Shown here: one piece after another, positions 56,598-64,000 of the stretch | Layout of the letters: each line of letters starts with the position of its first letter | Numbering within the stretch: position 1 is the stretch's first letter | Source of the DNA: Ypsolopha sequella | Lineage: Eukaryota > Arthropoda > Insecta > Lepidoptera > Ypsolophidae | Direction: 5' to 3' | Length of the DNA: 64,000 nt | Assembly: GCA_934047225.1 (NCBI GenBank) | Contig: OW203998.1 | Coordinates: 17,127,280-17,191,279 of the forward strand | Program-made: the position numbers and the translations under genes | Notes under the pieces: model-generated | The model's database searches: none | Seen by the model: the letters and a program-made list of their open reading frames with translations, nothing else | Told to the model about the DNA's origin: nothing

Positions 56598-57214
56598 TTA
56601 AGGCGATTACCATCACCAAATTAGCAGCTCGATATTTGTCACTACAAATATCAACGGAAACCACATTGAAATAACGTCCATATCAGCGCACAATGCATAG
56701 TGGCTGTTACGACGCTCGCTGCGTCCTTGATAGTGCGAAATAGGGGAAAATTATACTTTTCACTTGGACGTGATTACTCGATTGAATAATCTTATGATAT
56801 GTTTATAGCTATCAAGTTTATCTATTTATCAAAGCATAGATGAATTCAATCGGCCAAGCAGTTCAGGAGCAGTAGGGAATTTGAGGTCAAAAAACACCAT
56901 TCATTAAAAAAAAAAATTCATGTAGAAGTTTTGGTGGTATGAAAAAGAAAACTGTTGCATATAAAATTTATTGAAAAAGGCGTTACTTTGCGGAAGTCCA
57001 TCATAAATTTGTAGATATATTAATAATTTGCAATATTCCGCTAAACACGTGTTTAGCGGAATATTGCAAATTATTAATATATCTACAAATTTACTGTTGC
57101 ATATGTTTTCTAAGAGTTGATTATTCATAATACATTTTTTCATTATTTTTGGTTCGGACATAAACGAGGAGTAGGCTTTAGAAAGTACCCATTTGGCAAC
57201 AGTAAGGGCCTTAA
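56598..57214. mobile_element. TTAA-flanked MITE family T1 (copy 2, with insertion)
   Basis: TTAA at 56598-56601 and 57211-57214 borders the element. Identical layout to 49833-50306 except for the insertion at 56963-57092. Confidence 0.75.
56963..57092. mobile_element. 130-bp insertion that is mostly an 88-bp perfect palindrome
   Basis: actgttgcatat at 56951-56962 and 57093-57104 is a 12-bp target duplication. Positions 57005-57048 are exactly complementary to 57049-57092, with no loop (centre cac/gtg). The unpaired 42 bp read, on the minus strand, gatggacttccgcaaagta then cgcctttttcaataaatttt, like a retroelement 3' end with AATAAA. Confidence 0.85.
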
Positions 57215-57259
57215 CTCATTCCTGCAACTTTTATGAACATCAAAGCACTTATTTCCTAT

Positions 57260-57335
57260 TACCTATTCATTTATTGGAGTGAGAAAGTACTTACGAAAGT
57301 AAACACACTCCTAACACTTGCAATATTTGTGAGGT
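57260..57335 (+). repeat. direct repeat, right copy
   Basis: Partner of 56480-56555, 780 bp away. attcatttattggagtgaga and cttgcaatatttgtg match. Confidence 0.7.
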
Positions 57336-57503
57336 ATATAGGTTTACTGGAAATTAGTAGGCGAAATTGAACGATACTGCACAACTTTCCCAATGGGAAG
57401 GTGAAATACGGGTGGCCGGCAGTAGAGGCTTAGATAACCAGATACACATGTCATGTACATTATTTTTACTTGAATACAAAATTTAGTGAATGAACAACTT
57501 AAA

Positions 57504-57735
57504 TACAAAATTTCATCCCCCTTTTTCACCACCTTAAGGGTTGAAATTCCAACAACACCGATATACGTTGCGTTAGTTTCCAATCATAAGTCTAAATAAT
57601 ACATTTAGAGGACTTTCCATACACAACTTCATCTCCCTTTTTACTCCTTCGGGGGTGGAATTATCAAAAACGCCGAGACATATGGAAATGAATTTTCAAT
57701 CGTCAGCCTAGATACAACATTTTAAGGTCCTAACT
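57504..57735 (+). repeat. tandem repeat, two units of about 117 bp
   Basis: ttcatccccctttttcac and ttcatctccctttttact start the units. Both continue with gg.tggaat/ggttgaaat and a ctaaata/ctagata.acattt end. The pattern is familiar from lepidopteran repeats. Confidence 0.6.
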
Positions 57736-57897
57736 TAGAAACTGACGGATTTTCATACAAATTTACATAAATTATAACTACTCAGTTCGTAATCATCGTG
57801 TTCTATTTTTTTTTCTTTTTGTTTCCTTTTTTCTTTGTTTATTCATCAAGTGGTATTTATACAAATTCTTTGCAAATAAATTCTGAAAAACAAATTT

Positions 57898-57985
57898 GTG
57901 CACGGTCGACCGGCAGAAATCGAACCTGGACCCCAATATTGAGAAACCGGCGTTTTACTGACTGACTGGGAGTAACCGCTGCTCA
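57898..57985 (-). repeat. tRNA-like SINE head
   Basis: On the minus strand CAGTCAGTCAGTAAAACGCC is followed by GGTTTCTCAATATTGGGGTC and the B-box-like GGTTCGATTTCTGCCGG. It runs into an AT-rich body toward 57840. Confidence 0.6.
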
Positions 57986-58260
57986 CAGAAGTACTCTCAT
58001 GATTGACGCATGATGGATGAGCGTTAGAAGTACATACATATTGGAAATATTGGAATAGAGTCCACGCCACCATTAAAGTCCGATGGACTAAGGCATTTTG
58101 GTTCTTATTCCAAAGACAATAAGCTCCGTCGCAAGACTTCAGTTGTGGCGCACACTTAACTGTTTTTGGTTGAAGTTTACTTGACATGAGATGGTGCGGC
58201 TTTACTTTGGCGAAGCTTCCCTTAAGTTATATTAAAATTTATTTAAGCATTTTATATACA

Positions 58261-58318
58261 TATAACCCGCACCAATAAAGAATAGTTTTATAAATGGCGG
58301 CCGAAGTAGAGTTTTGCC
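58261..58318. repeat. half of the 37.1-kb palindromic MITE
   Basis: ataacccgcaccaataaaga and attttataaatggcggccga-like sequence match the inverse of 37105-37171. Confidence 0.5.
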
Positions 58319-59053
58319 ATTTTATGTCATAGAGGAAAAACAATATGTATACATAGATTACTTATTTATGTCCATTATAATTATATCTGGGGGCACTGCA
58401 GCGCCCCTGCTGAGTCTCGCAAAAAAAAACACGGAACGGCCGTACCATCCTTTTCTCGAAGCAACTCACGGCACTTTCAACCCCCCTGTATCTTCGTTGT
58501 GGGTAAAGCTAGATGTCTGAAATTTCAGTTACCAAGAGTACTTACTGAACCTACTTCTACCCTAAATCTCCCAACTTTTTACGGTGGAAGGATTGCGTTG
58601 CGAGACTTGACATTTTTGTACATTTTATGTTTTTGATGGGATCTATTTATACATAATATGTCATCGGTCCATTGTAGAATTGGGTATATCGCATATCATA
58701 TTTCTGCGAAAACTATTCTAGGGGGTCGCCTCTTAATAATTCTGAATGCAACAATTTCCTAGAATATGATATGATGTTCCGTTCAATACAAGGACCTAAG
58801 CTATAGAAGCCCCCGGTCCATTTTTGTAATTTTTGACCTGACAGTACCATCGTGTTCAACATTTATCGTTTCTCCTTAGCAATTATTTTTCTGCAATTAA
58901 TTTTTCTCTAAGTATTCAAAACCTAGGCCCAAAAATATATTTTCTCGGTTACTTTACATTATAGAAGTCCCTAAGCGTGTTGAATCCTTGTTTAATCCCT
59001 TTATTCTCCGACCATGACACAAAAAGTCCTGTAGTCCAATAAAATTCTACAAA
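58319..59053. other. spacer upstream of a decayed ORF, no clear feature
   Basis: No domain or repeat partner was recognised. Confidence 0.3.
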
Positions 59054-59661
59054 ATGTCTCTAAGTCCTGGCAACGTAAAAAAACATAACTGCTTCAGCCA
59101 AAATAAAAACCGATATATTTTTACATATTTGGATCAGTTATGCTCAAAAAAGGTATTCGAAGACGTCGTGATTAAGTATCTCATTCCGGACAGAGATAGT
59201 GCCCTTACTGAACTGAATATTATGTGCAACTGATTAAGTTTAGTAGGATTAAAAAACCCTTTGATGTGGCTTTTTTAGAAAAGTAACTGACTAAACGTGA
59301 AAGTAAAATAACAATCAAAGTAAAATATTACAAAGACCACGATGATTATGTAAAACAAGTTGCAGGAATATCCACTTGCCAAAAACTAAGGTTAACTATA
59401 TTCAATCGACCTTCACAACTTGACACAACAAACCGATTTCATTATATCGTGTTGGAGTCGGAAGATCCATATGAAAAGAGTCCAACAATGCATACAATGG
59501 GCCATAAAATTAAAACCTGCAAAAGTAAAATATTTTTGCATCTTCTTCAATTTGTACCTCAGCCGAGAAAGATTTCTACAAAGATATCATCAATTAGCGC
59601 AGTAAAGAGCAAAATGAAGAGTCCAGTAAAGAGGATAGGGAATAAAATTAAATGGATATGA
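59054..59661 (+). pseudogene. decayed protein-coding sequence, family unknown
   Basis: An ATG frame of 59 codons at 59054-59233 reads like real protein (IFTYLDQLCSKKVFEDVVIK, YLIPDRDSALTELN). A shift near 59224 moves into a frame that continues KPFDVAFLEK, meets a TAA at 59284-59286, and stays open to TGA at 59659-59661. That part includes YYKDHDDYVKQVAGISTCQK, RFHYIVLESEDPYEKSPTMH and a basic C-terminus (KSKMKSPVKRIGNKIKWI). Together about 200 residues of one polar, Lys-rich protein. No family is recognised. It has no visible introns, which suits a processed pseudogene, a transposon gene or a single-exon host gene. AATAAA occurs about 110 bp after the stop. Confidence 0.5.
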
Positions 59662-60161
59662 TTATAAGGGAGTACAAATTTCAAAAGTCTCCAAGTCCTA
59701 CTAGTTATTTAAGTATCAAGTGGCGAAGTCCACTCTATTACAGCTAAGTCCAAATGATTAATATTTATTTAATAAAAATACAGAGGATTTTTTTTGGTTT
59801 AAATAAAGGTATGATTATATTGTTTAAAAATATATTGAATTTTTTGCAAAATATTGATGGTAACATTTCCAAACCAGTTTTAAACCTAATATGTTAGATA
59901 TCTCAAAACAGCATTTTTGTGACTTAGGGACTTCTAGAATTTGGCTCTTGCTTGTACAAACATTTATGAAGTTGTGTGTTTACTATAGTTTTGTGTATGG
60001 TAGGTACGTTTGAAAGATAAACATATTACCCCTCATTGTTTTGCAACAGCAGCAGCTGACGGACAGACACTCGGGCTTCCCTATAAAGGCTTCCGTTTTT
60101 CTGACGGAACACGTGAAATGCGAGATTGTAATAAACAAAGTGCCTAGTTTATATGAGCTAA

Positions 60162-60594
60162 TAATATGTCTTTACATATGAAATTGCCGAAATTTTCTTA
60201 AAGATTCTTGACTTCATAATTCCTGAAATTCAATAGCTATTTCCATTATTTGTTTTTTGTTTAAATGTGGATTTTTAGGTTTTACATCTACGTATTAAAT
60301 TTTGTTTTTATTGTCAGTTTGATAACCAAAATTAAATTTCCAAAAACAGTTAATTCTAAATGCCATCCATTTCCGTGATAAGATTCGTAATATTTAATTA
60401 CAGCTGACACTTTTCAAAAATTAAATGAATGTTGCGGTTAGCATAATGTTACCTCATTCATACACAAAAGAAATAACATAATTTGGATTTGTCACTCGTA
60501 AAAAAAATTCAAAAATGTTAGTACTGAAAATTGAGTTTCCTTCAAGTTATTTATAGATTAAACGGCAATTTCATATGTAAAGACCTAATATTAT
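60162..60594. mobile_element. TIR element, family R60 (full copy)
   Basis: The ends tctttacatatgaaattgcc and ggcaatttcatatgtaaaga are inverted. About 433 bp without coding sequence. Partial copies lie at 1-82 and 60886-61135. Confidence 0.7.
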
Positions 60595-60885
60595 CAGAGA
60601 GCAGTTATCTTAACTATGAATGCGTCGCGCCGGTGCGGTACTGTCGGTAAGCTATTCAATAGGGACGATAAGCCGCTACTGATAACATACCTGCTTCCTA
60701 TTAACGTAATATATTAAAGATGACCTTTACACGTGGCGATTCTACCCTTAGAAATTAATTAGTTCACCTGGAATGGCATGAAACATCCTCCACAGCAGTG
60801 TTGTGCGACTACCATAATCTAACTGCATTGTGTAGCTTTTGCCACTTAACTTTTTCTAGGTTTATAATGATAAATTATTGTAATA

Positions 60886-61135
60886 TTATTAATAGATCTT
60901 TACATATAAAATTGCTGAAATTTTCTGTAGACTCATGAGTCCATAATTCCTGTAATTCAATAGCTATTTCCTTTATTTGTTTTTTGTATCAACGTATTAA
61001 ATTTTGTTTTTATTGTCAGTTTGATAACCAAAACTAAATCTTGAAAAACAGTTCTTCCCAAATTTAATCCATTTCCATGATAAGATTCGTAATAAATTTT
61101 TACAGCTGACACTTTATAAAAATTTAATAATATCG
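60886..61135. mobile_element. TIR element, family R60 (left part)
   Basis: tctttacatataaaattgct, aattcctg.aattcaatagc, ttgtcagtttgataaccaaa and acagctgacactttt-type blocks follow the same order as 60165-60420. The right half is absent. Confidence 0.7.
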
Positions 61136-62040
61136 AATTTCTAGGTTTTAATTTTAATCAATGATATTTCAATAATAGATACACCATACAAAACACAATG
61201 TCAAAACGGTGCCAGTGTTCCAGTTAATTAATTTTTGTACTTAGATTTACATAAATAATAATACAATGACAAAAAGGCTTAATACTTGCATCACAGCATA
61301 ACACGTGTACCCTGCCGTTAGAAAGAGAAGATACATGTACGTTCTTCGGTTTTCGTTTCGTACCTATTCTAAACGGGCGGTTAAGTTACGTCACGTTCAC
61401 AGATTGCAATGGATATCAGTTTATTTGATTGCAATTCAATTAAGTTTACCAGTTTTTTTTTTATATTTACTGTACTTATGATTATGTACGACACGAGACA
61501 TATTTTATTTGTTTCATAGTTGCAGTGCAATTTGTACATTTTCGGAACACACATTATCATCGATATTTAGATGCAGTTGCATCACGAGACCGTATGCACG
61601 ATTAGGCATCTACCTCAATTTACATCTGTGATTTACATAGATAGATTATTTTAATACAAGGGTTCCAGGGGTACTTAATGAAATAATTTTGGATTATTTG
61701 AAGATTAGTAGAAGAGTCCAAATCTAGATAATTTGGAAAAAAAACCAAAAGAAAACAACGTTCTTTCAAGTAATTTTGAAGTTTTGAAATGGGAGCTTTA
61801 GAATCAAAAATTTCATATTGAGTTTTCAAAAATATACCTAAATAGTTTACACTTATTTTTGCAGCAACTTTTGAAACAAACTACCTAATTGTTTGTTTTG
61901 TGGTCTTTATTTAGTATATGATATATAGTTATAAAGTTAATACCAAGTTTAAAAGACCAAATAATTTTAGCGTTCCTTTCGATCAAAAGAAATAAAAACG
62001 CAATCAAAAAGAGAAATAAGAACGTTGGAACGTAATTGGA
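61136..62040. other. AT-rich spacer
   Basis: No gene or repeat partner was recognised. A minus-strand frame at 61620-61829 has no domain. Confidence 0.3.
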
Positions 62041-62043
62041 AAG

Positions 62044-62052
62044 TATAAAAGG
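62044..62052 (+). promoter_or_regulatory. TATA box (TATAAAAGG)
   Basis: A strong consensus match 32 bp before the ATG at 62076. Spacing would put a start site within a few bases of the ATG, giving an almost leaderless message. Confidence 0.4.
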
Positions 62053-62075
62053 CCTCATAAACAGAATGCTAACCG

Positions 62076-62309
62076 ATGTCTCGCGCCATGATACATGGCT
62101 GGAGATATGCTAATACTCATAATGTGCTGCATGAATGCATAATTATGGACGATCCAAACATAATTATGCTGATTTTAGATCAATATGGGTATGATAAGCA
62201 ACCCATATTGATAGATGTACAAAAAATGTTTCGTAAAAGAAATTCGACAAAATTATTGAAATACAATGAAAAAAATACACGAAAAGCCGGTGTATCTCAT
62301 ATTCTGTAA
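62076..62309 (+). CDS. small ankyrin-repeat-like ORF (77 aa)
   Basis: ATG to TAA, 77 codons. Residues about 14-36 (NTHNVLHECIIMDDPNIIML) fit the ankyrin consensus: turn, then LH, a first helix and a second helix ending LILDQYG. A basic tail follows (KMFRKRNSTKLLKYNEKNTR). Only one repeat is visible, too few for a stable ankyrin domain, so it could be an exon, a truncated gene or chance. No splice donor was established. The TATA box just upstream is the main reason to keep it. Confidence 0.35.
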   Translation: MSRAMIHGWRYANTHNVLHECIIMDDPNIIMLILDQYGYDKQPILIDVQKMFRKRNSTKLLKYNEKNTRKAGVSHIL

Positions 62310-62612
62310 CACCTCAAAATATAGCGAAGTTTCTATATCGGTATGCCTCTCAAATTATTTGTTGTATTATTATATTTTATACAAAATTCGGAAGAGTAAG
62401 TAGTAAGTCACGTAGGGACTTACTGGCTAAGTCGCTTGCCCGCGATATGCAGATTTATTTTCAAAGAATTCGTTTTTGATATTTTTTTCTGTCTTGTAAA
62501 TAAAATTATTTAGAGTTATCAAAGCGATGGATTTCGCAATAAATCATAATATATTCTTAATCTATCTATTTGAAGAAAGCTGAGCCGTAAGAAAGTAGAT
62601 GGAAATGAGAAA

Positions 62613-63110
62613 ACAAGACTAGACAAGACAAGACAAATACTCTTTATTGTACACCAAAATAAATAAATCAGGTAAAAGAACAAACTTATGAAAGAAGGTA
62701 ACAATTGGCGGCCTTATCACTTATAGCGATTTCTTCCAGACAACCTTTGGGTTAAAATTAATTGTTGGAAAAAATAATGCGAAGGTGGTGAACAAAATAA
62801 ATAATAGTTATTAAATGGATAGCAAATACCTAAATTAAATACACAAGTACATACAAATACATACAATACGATAAATAAATACACTAATATACCACAAAAA
62901 ATAATATACAATACGTAAACCAAAAGTAAATAAAAAATTAGTAGCATACTTAAGTAAGTATTTAACAAACATTTACGAAGAAAGAAAATGATCCTTAAGT
63001 AATCTTTTGAAGACAGGCAACGAGATTTGGCGTCGTAATATTTTTGAAAAATTATTTCTAGGCGTATCAACCATTAAATATTTTTTCAAGTGACTATGTG
63101 TAAGTGTAAC
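62613..63110 (-). mobile_element. LINE 3' end: ORF2 C-terminus and 3' UTR
   Basis: On the minus strand a short coding trace (VDTPRNNFSKILRRQISLPV, FKRLLKDHFLSS, then stop) precedes an AT-rich UTR. The module tctggaagaaatcgctataa...gataaggccgcc and gtacaataaagag follow, with a TTGTC-repeat tail at 62620-62640. The hydrophobic frame across 62717-63070 is UTR in another frame. 5'-truncated. Confidence 0.7.
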
Positions 63111-63424
63111 CACATTGACAAAATTCGTTCATTGTATATGTATACTGTACAAGTGACGTATTTTTTAAATTAATTAATGTTTATAAATATATTTTATTTT
63201 GATTTTGTAAGCTTTATTTAGTAATAGCAACAACAACACCGCACAACCACATAACCACCATTATCCATCATCTAAGAAGAGCAGTAATTATGTAGATAAT
63301 ATCAAAAGTAACCAACACCATCTGAAGAAAAACCGATTTTTAATTTTTTTAGAAAAAAAAATCTGAAATTGTTTACAAGTGTCACTTTTACTTTTTTATT
63401 ATTATACCTAAATTATATGTCAAT

Positions 63425-63485
63425 ATTTTTTTTGCATTCGACTGATGACGGCCTCATACCGAGGGTCAAAATATATCGAGTAATC
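63425..63485 (-). repeat. short dispersed motif shared with 21742-21790
   Basis: On the minus strand tcgatatattttgaccctcg and gaggccgtcatcagtc match the 21.7-kb copy. Confidence 0.45.
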
Positions 63486-63597
63486 ATTTTTTTTATTGTT
63501 TTAATACTAATAAATAAACATAAAAAATATATCAATTAATAACATACGTAGTATAAGTATAGTGACAACAAAATATTTCAAAAGGATTATGGAGTGT

Positions 63598-64000
63598 TCG
63601 CAGTGAAAATGAAAAATGAAAATGAAAAATGGTTTATTGGTTGTATAAGCTCTTAAAAATTAGAAAGGTGGTGACCGGAGTCTTCTTTTAAGCTGAGAGC
63701 AGTCTGTGCCAGAAGACCCCACTCTTCCACGTATATCTATACGTAAACTTTAGTATCAACTATGTAATATAAGAATAAGAGTACTAAAAAACTAACACTA
63801 TACAATCAAAGAATAATATAAAAAAATAAACATAATATAAATTAAATACAAATTATATAAATTCAAAGTTTAGTGCTGCAGCAAAAACATTTGTGAGAGT
63901 AAGGAAGTGAATAAGTGTGTGTAGGTGAGAGAGGGTGAGAGGGATGGTGTGAGGGTGAGGGAGGGTGTGTGTGTTTGTGTGTTGATATAATCGTTTAATT
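63598..64000 (-). mobile_element. LINE 3' UTR, cut by the window edge
   Basis: On the minus strand CACCCTC/CACA-rich sequence leads to tggggtcttctggcacagac, an AT-rich stretch, accaataaacc and an ATTTTC-type tail (63604-63632). Same layout as 41285-41742 and 18185-18550; the coding part lies outside the window. Confidence 0.65.

Noticed and set aside
62717..63070. 117-codon hydrophobic minus-strand frame
   Set aside because: It covers the C-terminus and 3' UTR of a LINE in the wrong frame; the conserved 3' module lies at its end.

Overview
The window is AT-rich eukaryotic DNA made almost entirely of transposable elements and their debris. It most likely comes from a moth or butterfly. The evidence is the repeat content: non-LTR retrotransposons with Lepidoptera-type 3' ends, tRNA-derived SINEs of a lepidopteran type, dispersed repeats that open with tttagggttccgta and close with cttggccggttttt, and many MITEs. 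No intact host gene with a convincing exon structure was found. Assignments rest on reading motifs by eye; no database was searched.

Layout. 1-6 kb: a long CR1-like LINE on the minus strand (84-4555; ORF2 with endonuclease and reverse transcriptase broken by two frameshifts, 5'-truncated ORF1, and an extra hydrophobic ORF between them), then small repeats and a GC-rich hairpin island. 6-18 kb: SINE, MITE and foldback debris, including a foldback element with six copies of one motif (8.46-9.24 kb). 17-22 kb: a cluster of tRNA-headed SINE pieces, all on the minus strand. 23-27 kb: a second, nearly full-length LINE on the minus strand; its ORF2 has one in-frame stop inside a 7-bp tandem repeat, and a deletion joins ORF1 to mid-endonuclease. 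29-30 kb: an RTE-clade remnant. 31-35 kb: a large inverted duplication carrying a decayed gene that resembles a PIN/FEN-nuclease-like family found dispersed in animal genomes. 35-58 kb: nested MITEs (hAT-like with 8-bp duplications, TTAA-flanked, TA-flanked), 'gttccgta' repeats and minisatellites, including a 130-bp insertion that is mostly an 88-bp perfect palindrome. 58-64 kb: a decayed unidentified ORF, a TIR element family, a small ankyrin-like ORF behind a TATA box, and two LINE 3' ends.

The parts interact mainly as insertion histories. Several insertions can be polarised because a paralogous copy in the window shows the empty site: the palindrome insertion, the two arms of the 31-35 kb duplication, and the element nested in the 45-46 kb repeat. 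Most other short open frames are mirror images of repeats, start at non-ATG codons, or are chance products of AT-rich sequence.
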